DNA of 64,000 bases from Gavia stellata (taxonomy: Eukaryota > Chordata > Aves > Gaviiformes > Gaviidae). Positions within the stretch are counted from its first letter, which is position 1; every line of letters starts with the position of its first letter. The stretch is from the NCBI RefSeq assembly GCF_030936135.1, contig NC_082637.1, positions 1,116,001-1,180,000 of the forward strand. The letters run 5' to 3'. The position numbers were made by a program, and so were the translations under genes. A model generated the notes under the pieces. The model was not told the DNA's origin and did not search any database. It was given only the letters and a program-made list of their open reading frames with translations. Below, in pieces: positions 50,371-61,900 of the stretch.

Positions 50371-52369
50371 TTACGGACGGGCTTCATCAATGGCAGAAGC
50401 AGTATCGCGGAAATACCTCGGGTTTTGGGCCTGAAAAGTGCTGTTCTCTGACGGCTGCTCGAGGTGAAATTTATGCAAAAGCACGTATAAAGCGTGTTGA
50501 TAAGTTGTCAGTAATGACATTGTAAAACGGGGTAGAGAAAGTTCTGGGTTTAATTTCTATTTTTACTTAGTTTATCCTGGAACGTGTTTAATACAAACAT
50601 TTCACTCATCTCTATTTTTTCCCCCGTTACTGCTTCTGAGCGTTCATGCCTCCTCATTTTTTCAGTTGTTACCACACTCACTTTGCTTTATAAAAAACAT
50701 AGGAAACTGGAAAAAAAAGTAATTTGTCTGCAAAAGAGACGTGTCATCCCCTTAATGCCACAAAAACTAGTCAGTAACAAAACTAGGACAATTTTTAAGT
50801 TAGCACATTTTGAGGGAATTCCTACCCTGCACATTTTCCAACTTTTAGGCGAAATAGGTCTTGCAGATAGCAGCCTCCATAAGCTGGATTTGTTCTCTGG
50901 GCCTTGTCAATGGACCGTGCTAAGAAGGTGTGGTAGGTTATTGACCTTATTTCTTTATTTTCTTTGCAACTAAACCAACATTTTTACTGTTGGCTTTTTG
51001 TATCCGTGAATAATTGGTTTAAGTAACATACAAGTCATCAAATATGCTGATGCTAACAGCAGTTCAGTGGTGGTTTTCTTTTTCTATCAGCCATTTAACA
51101 GTGTACATCGATACATCACAGCTGTTTAGGACAGAAAGGGAAAATTATTTCTGCAGTCAAAACTAGAGAGAACATTTTCTCTTGGCCAGAAGTAACTCAA
51201 ATAGTGAAATTAGTTCACAACTTGCTTTACTCTATGTTGGCACATAACATGTTACCTATATGGGGACATACCACCAGTTCCCTAAAGACAAAGCAACTCC
51301 AAATTTTTATTGCTGTTGAATTCGTAAGCAATTTCAGTTCAACTGTGGAACATGGAAGTATGAATAAACATTGTTACTATGTCGGTATATTTTTGATGAC
51401 CAAAGTAATACTGAGATACATCAGTAGATCTGCATAGAGATATGCAAACTACATACAGCCACGTGACTCCTGGCGAGTGAGTATGGGTACCCTGTCATCC
51501 AAGAAGAACAGATGCCTGTCTGTAACAGCAGCCTATTTAGCATGTGAATTACTTTCAGCTGGGAGAATGGAGATTCTCCAGTTGTCCTATAATAATAAAT
51601 TCCTGAAGCCAGTGTTAGTCAAAATCATGTGGCGTTATATCACAATAGCAGTAGGTATTTTTTCTTGCTCTCATGTTTAGAGAGATTGTTTTAACCTAGC
51701 TGCTATAAAAGGCTCAAGGATGTTTTTTGAGTTAAGGAAAGCATTAAGTTTTCTTAAAATAAGGTGCTAATAAAAATGTTAAGCATTTTCGTTACTCTAA
51801 ACATTAATTATACTGTTTTATCTGTGTCACCAACGTACACGTTAATGAGAAGGCTCAGGAAGACCTTCTTTCCTGAAAGGGAACTTCTTTACCTGGAGGG
51901 TGGTCAAGGACTGGGACAGGTTTCCCAGAGAGGTCTCCATCCCTGGGATGCTCGGAACTGCCTGGGCTGCCAGGGCCCGAGCAGCCTCCCAGGGCGCCTT
52001 CCAGCTGCAGCAGTTCCTCGGGTCTATGTTGTTATAGTACGCAACGCACATTAGCGAGCTTCAGACGCAGCAGACAACGCCTGCCAGGGAGGTGGGATGG
52101 GGTATTTTGACAACCAAGCAAGCTTCTTTGCTGATTTTGTACATCTGGTACTAGTAGTCTCAGAAGCAGCTTCAGCAGCTTGCGTTGGTCAGAGTGCTGC
52201 TCCGCTCAGCCTCAAAAACCACAGCAGAGCAGTAAGACCTACTTTCCTCTGTTTCAACTCTTGTTAACAGAAGACTTGCAGGTTAAAACACGGCTTATTT
52301 TTAATTCCACGTTTCTAGAACCAGTCCTGGCCAGAACACTGGTGTGGGCCGTGGAACACGAAGGCTGTG
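50371..52369. other. Spacer between the WDR7 and TXNL1 CpG islands
   Basis: AT-rich sequence separating two divergent promoters. The only recognised element is the CR1 fragment at 51845-52035. Short open frames here have no recognisable product. Confidence 0.7.
51845..52035 (+). mobile_element. CR1 LINE 3' fragment in the WDR7-TXNL1 spacer
   Basis: AACTTCTTTACCTGGAGGGT, GGACTGGGACAGGTTTCCCA and GAGAGGTCTCCATCCCTGGG are the sense-strand CR1 3' region (TTCTTTACTGTGAGGGTGGT...GGAACAGGTTGCCCAGAGAGG). The tail octamers are missing or decayed. It sits about 330 bp before the TXNL1 CpG island. Confidence 0.8.
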
Positions 52370-52543
52370 CGCAGGCTCTCCTCCCCGTTCCCGAGAAGGG
52401 GACGGCGTCTAGCTCCTTGCCAGCCCGCCCAGGCTCCATCGCCGCTCCCAGGCTTCTCCCACCGGCAGGAGCGCGGCTGGGCTACAGCCGCCTTCCTCTC
52501 CCTCCTCCTCCTCAGCCGCCTCCCGCCCTGTCTGCCCCAGACC

Positions 52544-52656
52544 AAGATGGCGCACCTCCCCTCCCGCAATTCACCGCGCCTGCCCCTAACTAAAATGGCC
52601 GACGGCCTGGCGGCGGCTTCACCCCCGCGCTTTCTGCCCTTTCCCAGAATGGCGGC
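52544..52656 (+). promoter_or_regulatory. Cluster of three YY1-like AAnATGGC motifs upstream of TXNL1
   Basis: AAGATGGCGC (52544-52553), AAAATGGCCG (52592-52601) and AGAATGGCGGC (52646-52656) resemble the YY1 consensus AAGATGGCGGC, all in the same orientation. YY1 sites in this orientation commonly lie at or just downstream of the transcription start of TATA-less genes. The ATG within each motif is in frame with the TXNL1 start codon. Confidence 0.6.
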
Positions 52657-52706
52657 GGCCGGGCGCGGTGCTCGCGAGAGGCAGCGCCCCCAGCCCCGCC
52701 CTCAAG

Positions 52707-52802
52707 ATGTCCGCCCGGAGGGCCGTGGCTGGGAGCGGCGTGGCGGGCGCGCCTGCGCCCTGCGCCGAGCGGTGCATGCCGGGCGCCCCCTTCCCGCCGT
52801 GA
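52707..52802 (+). other. Upstream ORF of 31 codons in the TXNL1 5' leader
   Basis: AAGATGTCC opens a frame that begins MSARRAVAGS and ends GAPFPP followed by TGA at 52800-52802. It is not in frame with TXNL1 and ends 71 nt before the TXNL1 ATG. If transcription starts upstream of 52707, it could dampen initiation at the main start. Expression is unproven. Confidence 0.45.
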
Positions 52803-52873
52803 CGCTGCAGATAGCAGGCCGGCACCGCTGCCGTCGCCCCCCTCAGCGCGGGCCCCTCCGCCGCCCGGCGAGG

Positions 52874-52971
52874 ATGGTGGGCGTGAAGGTGATCGCGAAC
52901 GACACCGAGTTCCAGCCCGAGCTCAGCGCTGCCGGTTCCCGCCTGGCCGTGGTGAAGTTCACCATGCGGGG
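52874..52971 (+). CDS. TXNL1: TXNL1 coding exon 1 (residues 1-33)
   Basis: The exon encodes MVGVKVIANDTEFQPELSAA and then GSRLAVVKFTMRG. The first glycine before the active-site cysteine is split (GG|A), with donor GG|gtgagt at 52972. VVKFTMRG is the beta strand leading into the thioredoxin active site. ANDTEF replaces the GSDPDF I recall in mammals. The open frame runs into the intron for one further stop codon only. Confidence 0.96.
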
Positions 52972-55900
52972 GTGAGTGCGGGGGGGATACGGGCTCCCGG
53001 TTCCGTTCGCGGTGGTCAGGGGCGGTGCGGGGAGCGCTCCGGGACAGCGGCCGCCGCCCCGGGGCGCTCCCCGCGTCGCCCTTGCCCGCAGGCCCCCCGC
53101 CCCCGGCCTCGTTCCCGCTGAGGCGGCGGAGAGCGGGAGCTGGGCCTGACCCACCGGGAAGCGTCTCCTCGCCGCCTTGCCCGTCAGCCGGCCTTGCCCC
53201 TCCCGCCCGGCCTGGGGCTGAGGAGGCTCCCCGGGACCGAGAGAACTGCTGGGGGCCTTGAGGGGCTTTGGGTGCTCTTATTTATTTTTGAACTCGAGAA
53301 GTGCAGTTAGCTGGCAAAACGCTGTATCATTTTGGTCACTAGCCAGCTGCTGCGGGTAAGAGCTGCGAGCTAATTGTTTCTTTAGCGATATAGCTGTCTG
53401 TAGGATGTAAGTATAGCCATAGAATCAGAATGGTATTTCCTGTTTCTGGTGGTACACTCACCCTTTTCCAGCTGAGCTAACTTCCCCTGCCCTCTGAACC
53501 TGTCATTCTTCAGGTGCTCTGAGGAGATCAGATGCTACGCTGGCTTAAAATCCGGTTGCAGGTCAGGAAGCCACTGTTAATGGAGGGCACGGACAACTAC
53601 ATCTTCCTTGATTTCTGTCAAAACCATCTTTAGCCTTAATAAAACTTAGCTGGATCCTCATCCTTTTTGCCGAGGGCAAGCAGATGTCCTTTTTCCCCTA
53701 GTCAACAAGGATCTGAAGTGCAGCTGTGGTGTAATCTGGATGAATTGGTGACCAAAGGAAATCTTGACAATTCAGTTATTTGCAGTAACCTGTGGAATTA
53801 GGGTAGCGATAGTGTTGGGGGTCTTGGGCTTCAAAGTGCACCTCACTATTGTCGAAGTCCTAGCTTTTAGTGTCTATGCTCTTTTTCTTCATCTTTCCAC
53901 CCCTTATTTAAATGTAGAATTGAACCATTCCGCTTCCAATGGCTGTTTGGAGCTCAAAAGAATTCAGGTCTGATGTTGTGAAAGCTGTTATACTCAGGTA
54001 GAAGAGGCCCTAAGCACCACCGAAGTACTGAATGGGTACTGAAAAAAGCATTAATATACACGCATCTGATGTCTGATTGCTGCTTCTTAGTTATGGGGTT
54101 GAGTTTATTTTTTTAGGTAAGTCAACTTCACCCATAACTGTAGAGGTGTTGGTGAGCTCAGTAATACCGTGTACACATGTGTGCAGGAAAACGTTTTGGT
54201 TACCCAATATGTTGGGTTCCAGGTAGATTAATTGCTTGATGTCTTAGCCTATAAATATCTGTGAATTTGCCTCGCTATGCTGCTATGGTTCCACACCCTC
54301 TCTGTCAAGAGAGAACAGGAAAGGTGAAGTGCATCTCATCTGTGCTGTTTTACAGCTATACATGTTTGCAGATTCACATTGACTGAGCTCTCTGGTTTGG
54401 ATACGGCCTATGTTGACATGCTGTTGGAGGGAGTTTCCACGGGGCTTTTTTTGCTGTTTTGCTTTTTAATTGCTTCTCTCACAGCAAGCTGAGTTGTGAG
54501 AATATTCCTTTGCAGGAATGGGTGTGTCTGTACACTTCATATATGGCAGCACAGGTGTAATAATTAACAAATACATATTTTCAGCCAAGGTGACACAGTT
54601 AAGTCAGTAGAAGTCAGGTCTGTTCTACCACGGTCAGGTAAGTGTGGTAGTAACTGGTTACAGTTGTAGTAAGTGAGACTTCTTATAGTAAAAAAGTTAT
54701 GATTCCTGCTAAAGGTTTGATACATTCTTACTGTTAAATATTTCAAGTCATAGAGATTTTACTGTAAATACTATTTTTTCACAGGAGGTAACATGGAGTG
54801 CTAGTACTAGTTTTCTGTTGAGTATTTTTTTGCAGTTTCAGGAAAAGCAGGTAACTTTTTGCCCTCACTTATGTCACTGTAGTTAGCAGGACTTTGGCTT
54901 GCGGTAAAAGGTGCTGGAGCTAAACACATTAGATGGAAAATATGAAGTTAGTATTAACTAATAAGTGAAGCTAAGCATGTGACATTGAAACTGTCTGAGG
55001 AAGAGGGAATTAACACTTGGTGATGTGTTTCTGAATGTCATTCTTAATTGTATCACCAGGATTGCTCACCATCTGTCAGCCAGGTAGGAAGGTTATTTTT
55101 ACATGTACTAAGGATATCAGTAAGAACATGAATGTGCTAATTCTATTTGGGGCAGACATTTTTCAAAAAAAGATTGAGTTAACTTAAACTGTATTTTGTT
55201 TTCCCAGATGTGGCCCTTGTTTAAGGATAGCCCCAGCTTTCAATGCTCTGAGTAACAAATATCCCCAAGCAACTTTTTTGGAAGTAGATGTACATCAATG
55301 CCAGGTTGGTATTTAAAAACATATTTTCAGTTGTAAGAGAAAGAGCAGATAATGTAGTGAATGGGAAATGTGAAGAAAAGCTGTTCAGACAGTATACTAA
55401 GAGTAGTATCCTGTGGCTGTTGACATGTTTGGTGAATCACAAATAGCCATATTGTGAAGTTCTCCAAAATTAAGATATGTGCAAAGATGTGAACAAACCA
55501 CACTTTTATTTAGAAAGGTATTCTTATGGTTACCACTGTGATGTCCTTCGTTAAGCAGTGTACAGACCGTTTAACAGTTTCTGCTGCTTGTACTATTTAG
55601 ATAATACCGTTAAATGTAGAAGATAGCACCAGTATGAATTAAAAAGAGTCTTTCCAAAGAAATATTGGCGTAATTATTGAGCAAAATGAAAAATGCAATA
55701 AACTGATATGATTAGTGGGACTAGATTCCTCTCAAGTACTACTCAACTGTTTTTAACAGACAACAGTGTTGCAGATGAGCTATTGATTGACTTAAGGGTT
55801 GTTAACAAAAATTAACAATGGTCTGTTGAAAGGAAGCGTCTTGAATTACTACAAATTATAATAGAGAGAGATGAATGTCAAAGTGGCAACAATGTTTGCA

Positions 55901-58900
55901 AATGACGCTAAATTATGGAAAGTTTTGGAAAAGCTACTATGGGTGCATAACAGGTATGAACAGAGGTAGAAATCAAATGGAGTTCACCTTCTACAGCAGC
56001 AGGCTGCAGTTCCTGGGTGTGCATGAATGTGGCTTGGGAGAGGAAGGAATGCAGGTGTAAAGAAAGCTTGTAAAATAAGTGTTAAGTTAATTAATTTAAT
56101 TAATGAGTAATAAGATTTTTATGGTGTATCAACAAATCTACTGACAATGTGAAGTCCACTCAAAGAATGCCCAAATGTGTAAAGGATTAGGAGGATCTGA
56201 AGAATTTAAATTAACTTAAAATTGTTGTATGAGTTAAACCTCTTTATAAAAAAATATTGCTTGTGGTGTTTGAGGTGATGTAGCTTGATTAGTATCTAGT
56301 GTGTGCATTCTTAACTAGGTGAAGCAAGCTAGTGTTTCTGTCTAATATTGGTAATACTCTGTTAGGTAACACTTGTAACTAATTTATGCATTCTAGGGAA
56401 CAGCTGCTACCAATAATATATCAGCAACACCGACATTTCTGTTTTTCCGAAACAAAGTGCGAATCGACCAATACCAAGGAGCAGATGCTGTAGGTTTAGA
56501 AGAAAAAATTAAACAGCACTTGGAGAATGATCCTGGAAACAGTGAAGATACAGATATCCCAAAAGGATATGTATGCATCTCTTATCTTAAGACTTTTTTT
56601 TTTAACGTTTGCATAACTTGCATGTTTAAAAAAAAGTCTGTTGCTTTCTAAATATACTCTAAGTCAAATGATACTGCTTTAGGCAAAAACTGCAAGTTCC
56701 CCATGGCTTTGAGAAGATCACTTGTCTGGGTTTCCTTTCTCAGACAAAATTAAAAAAATAACATGTACATATTTAGTAAGTATGGTTATAGAATTGTAAA
56801 ATGTTTTAAGAAAAATCTCCATGCATAGTCCTTAGTCATTAAAATAATGAATTTCATGTTTTATGAACTTCTTGCTGCAGCTGCTTATTCTGCTTCTTTC
56901 TTCTTCAGACATACCAATCTGTCTTCCCAAAATGTTTTTTAAAAGTGTAAAAACGTCCATGGGAAAAGACATTGCTAGACATGGCTGTCAAAAACATTGA
57001 AAAGTTGCTCTGGTTGTTACTTTAAGAAATCCTTCCTGTTATTTATGTGGTGGTAGGTTCATTTGGCGTTTTCCTTTTTTCTTCTTGCTCCCTACCCTTT
57101 CTGTAATCCCCTTTATTTCGTCTCTTTTAAAAAGAAAAAAAAAAGAGAGGAAGAGATTCTGTTGCCAGAGGAATTAACCTGCGTAGCAGTTCAGCTCCAT
57201 CTTCCTCTATAGCAGCTTGCCCTGAAAATAGGATGCCTTTGGGAGGGTGTTGTTAGATATACGATACCTCATGATATGTTTACTTTTGCCTAATTGCTAA
57301 TGTTTGCAAAAGTGGATGGTACTACAAAGTTTAGCTTTCTTCTTGCCTGTAAAAGACTACCAAGGATATAAAAATATATAAAGTAAAAAATGTCACAGAA
57401 ATACTTGGAAAAGATTATGTGCCTGGTCTGAGCAGCATACAAGAGTTACTTCTTGCTGAATTTGCTTTCAGTTTAATGTGTATCATTTCGCTTCTGTAGG
57501 GGTATGGCATATCACTCCAGTAATTGCTGATGAGGCTTTCACAGATAATGTAAACTAAGTAAATAACTTGTAACTTTTTAGTAATTTGTAAAAAAGAAAA
57601 GTGAACATTTCTAAATATATGTTCTCAGACTGAATCGTTTTTAAACCTTGCATTGAAATCTCTCATAACTAAAACTTGATTTTCACATTTTTTCAAAGAA
57701 TTTAAAAATTGGTATTCATGAACAAATTTTTTTATCAGTGCATGATTTGCCCATGTCTTCTAGATAAATGAAAACTTTCTAGGGATACTTGAATTTTTGG
57801 CCAAGATTCCAATAAGGGAGCAATCCGCTTAGAAATATTGGTGCTTTCAGGAAATTATTTTCACCATGTTCTGCATGTTTTCATGTTACCTCAAGGCAAT
57901 TGTGCGTTGCAGATCATAAGCCTGTCTGACAGCTGTACTAACAAACACATGTAAATGAGAACTCTAATGTGACAAAACACTTTCCTAGAGCTGTCGTCTT
58001 AGGTGGTATTCTCCGAGTGATCCTTGGTGTAATATTACTCCTTAAATGAAATTGTCTATTGTTCTACCAAAAGTATAAACACAGTTAGTTATGTGGTGTA
58101 TTACATGCCTAAATCACGTGTTGCAGTTCAGTGCTTAGCTAGTTGCTGTAGTGTGCGCATTACTTTGCATTAGGAAATCTAATACATTAAACTTTGCTGT
58201 GGTGGGTATCTACAGAACCCAGAATCGTGTTGTTAAACGCAAACCCAGTTTTTTTGGAGGTTAAGTATATTAAATTCATAGCTAGCCGTATCCTATCAGG
58301 CAAATGTAAGCAGGATGCAGATCCAGCTGAATATTTCTCATTTAAATAAACTGCAAGGGCACAGATCACTTGAATTTCTAGCAGTTCAGCTACTTGCTAA
58401 CTGTTCTACGGTGTGCATTGTGCTTCACTTTATGTGTGACCACTTAACATTTATAATTACTGTGATATCCTCTGTGGAACTATGGGAATGTCAAAAGACA
58501 GAGGTTCAGCTTGTTAGTTTTGGAGCCCAAAACACACTGAAAACCATTTAAGTAGCAAGTTCAGGTCTGCTTAGTTAGACTGGCTTTGAGATGAATGCAC
58601 CATCTTTTATTGAAAGTTAGTCTTGTAGGGGGTGGTGTCTTGACCCCTACGAATCAAGTCCTGAGTATGTTCAGGGCTGTACGAGCCAAGCAGGAATTCC
58701 ATTTGACTTGTAAGTGGTAGACTGAAATGCAACTTTAGGATATGCTTGATCCAAACTGGATTGCCATCAGCTTCAGGAAAGCATCCTCATCCTTTTGCAC
58801 AGCTGGGCATTCCTTCTCTTTTCTTACCTTGTATCCACTGAGCATGGGAGTTGCAAGCTAAGCCTTCATTTGGGTGTTGGGAGGGGGGGAAAAGTAGTTT

Positions 58901-61900
58901 TTGCTCAGAATAACATAGTTGCAAGAGCAGAGGGACATGGGGTACAGGAAATCAGTTGTATTCTCTCAGCAGTCTGTTTTCAGATTCTGTTTGTACCATG
59001 AAGCTACAGCCTGAGTTGTAGTATGCAGTAATTTTCAAGCTAGTGTGTGCTTTTTTTCAAGGGTGTTATATTATTCTTTGGGACCCAATATATGCCTTTA
59101 AGAAGGGTATTTTGGGTTGTCACCCTAAAAGTTCCTTTAGCTTTTTCTGTCTGGACTGTTCTATGACTGTACACTGTTCTTGAATTTGTACTGTTATGGT
59201 GTGAGATGTTGATACTGTGTCTTCAGGCCTTAAGATAGGAAATTCTTGATTTTTTTTTTTTTTTTTTTTTGCCTGCCTTATTGTGTTTCAGTTAGACTTG
59301 GTTTAGTTTAGTTGCAGGCAAAAAATTCTGATTACCTGGAAATTGATACAGATTATTCTGCCTCTGCAATAATACCACCTTTTAAGTGGTTGAGGGTTGG
59401 AGCACGGATAGCGGTCTGCTTTAATCTGAGAATGCACATATGTTAAAGCTTTTAGTTGGACCCCTTAAAAAGAGCTGAGCAATAAAACAAACTGGTTCAT
59501 GGGGAATAGTGTCGCTTCTGTTTTCTGTTCTCTGTTTTTACCAAAGTATCTGGAGAAAGGAGTAGGAAAAAGTTTCAAGTTAATTTGTATACAGTGCTGA
59601 AAAAGGAGTAAAAATAAGACTGGCTTTGCATGTAAAGCCTGGTAAGAACTGTAGTGGTGGTCTTTTAATTTATTCTGCAATATATATAGTATATTTTTGG
59701 GGAGGCCCACTTCTGGTTGTTTTTTTCTATTAAGTTGATCAGAGCTCCAGTCTAATGTCAGTTTGTCTATGTTGTGGTGTGACTGACGATGCTGTAGTCT
59801 TGTCTATCAAAAGTGTATCTGAAAATTCTCCCTGTGCCCAATTTTTTTACTCTCAGAATGGCAAGCATGTATTCCAGGGTTGTGGGATTTTGAATGGAGG
59901 GGAAAAATGTCATTCAGTTATGAACAGGATACATCCGAGTACTATAGTATTCGTAGTTTTTGTTCGCAGTATCTTTTGATATAAACCCCTGAGGTTTTTT
60001 GTGTGTCTTGTTATTTTAATCTGTTGAATGAAGAATTTAATTCATTCCGATGCTTACTAATCCCAGATGAATTCATGGCGCACTTATCACGCACTCAGCA
60101 ATGCTCTTGCTTTTGCTTTCAGATGGATTTAATGCCATTTATCAATAAAGCTGGCTGTGAATGTCTTAATGAGAGTGATGAGCACGGATTTGATAATTGT
60201 TTACGTAAAGACTCTACCTACTTGGAATCAGACTGTGATGAGCAGGTACAGTAGGTATTTTTAAGTGAGATATTTTCAATGATGGTCTGGTCTGCAAGCA
60301 TTTTTAAGAACTTGTCTGCTTTATATTGTTATGGTAATGTAAGTAAGAGTGGGAGATGGTAGTAGGATGTAAGTAAAATTAGTACATGAAAGTTGTTGTA
60401 GCATTTCCAGTTTCATGTCCCTTTATGTATGGAAAAAATTCCAAGCGGAGTAGCATTTGCTGATATTTTAAATTGACAGACTAGTGCATTTGTAGAATAT
60501 AGTAAAGGTAAGTACTTAATTTTATTTCAAAGCTCAGACTTACTTCTAGTTAATTATTGTGCTATGTTTGTTTTTAAGAGTGAAGAAAACAGTATTTAAC
60601 AGTAACTTTTTTTTTCCTCAGCTGCTTATTACTGTAGCTTTTAGTCAGCCTGTCAAGCTTTATTCTATGAAACTTCAGGGGCCAGATAATGGTGAGTGAA
60701 GTGTCTGTTGAATCATGTCTTTGAAACCAAATCTTTGCTTGTGTTTAGATGACTTTTCTAGAAATGACACTGTTGTCCCTGGAACCTTTTTTACGTCCTG
60801 AAAATCCCACAGTAGCTTCAGTAAATTTGTTGTAAATAAATTGCATAACAAATTATCCGATTTATTTTTCACTGACCTCGTGCATGGGTATTTGGTATGA
60901 TGCAAATACAAATACTTAATATAGTTTGATATGCTGCAAAGAGAAACTTACATTTAATTCAAGAACTAATGTTAGAGATACTGAAAGGCATATAGCTTAG
61001 TTTTTATGGTAACTCAGTTTACATTATAAAATTACATAATGTGTTCAGGTGTTATGTGACACGGCAGAACTATTATTTTTAGACTTTTTATTGTTTTTTT
61101 CCCATGGAATTCTGTCTCTGACACATAGGCAAGTAGTGCAACTTTGGATATTGTTCTATATGCAGGGTGATGATGTCGGATCGGCAGATAAGATACTAGA
61201 ACTATAGAAGCTCATGCTTTCCATGAGTGGTGTCTAGAGACTGTGATAAGTGAGGGCTTCTCAAGCAGCATTTTGAAAATATATTTAAACAACGGAATAC
61301 CACTCCTATATTTTAACACAGGGCAAGGTCCAAAGTACATAAAAATCTTTATCAACCTTCCTCGATCTATGGATTTTGAGGAAGCAGAGAGAAGTGAACC
61401 AACTCAAGCCCTGGAGCTGACAGCAGATGATATTAAAGAAGATGGTATTGTCCAGCTTCGTTATGTAAAATTTCAGAATGTTAACAGTGTAACTGTAAGT
61501 AAAGTTTCTGTTCTGCGGTCTGTGCAGGCTGAAAACTTTGTAGGCTTTTAAAGCTGTGCATGTTTGTTGATTTCATTGTGAATGTTCTTAGTTTCTCTCT
61601 GCCAATTGCATACTGTATGTTTATGCTGGAAGTATTTCAGGAATTGAAGGTGAGACAAGGCCATGTGCATGGAATGTCTCTTTTGACGTAGTATGAGACA
61701 TGAGGTTGGCTTTCACCTTTCCATGAGCTAGCGTGCTGTTTAACACAACTTGCGTTTTTACTAACATACCTTCTTGAAAGGCACCTTGTCTTCATTTGAA
61801 GAGTTGAAGAGACAAGGAATCCAGCTTCTCAGTTAACCTGGCTGCAGAAATGACAGATTTCTCTGAGTATCAAGTGAAGTATTTGCAATGTCTTTAAACT

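Larger units (their letters stand above)
52370..53280. promoter_or_regulatory. CpG island, TXNL1 promoter and 5' UTR
   Basis: About 0.9 kb of GC-rich, CpG-dense DNA spans the TXNL1 start codon and the 5' end of intron 1. It contains three YY1-like motifs, a CCCCGCCC GC box at 52694-52701, an NRF1-like GCGCCTGCGC around 52749-52758, and CTCGCGAGAG at 52671-52680, which resembles the TCTCGCGAGA promoter element. No TATA box is evident, as expected for a housekeeping gene. The exact transcription start cannot be read from sequence. Confidence 0.85.

Noticed and set aside
52367..52873. Treating the whole open frame from 52367 as the TXNL1 N-terminus
   Set aside because: Family length and the conserved start MVGVK support the ATG at 52874. 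The upstream part is kept only as a finding.
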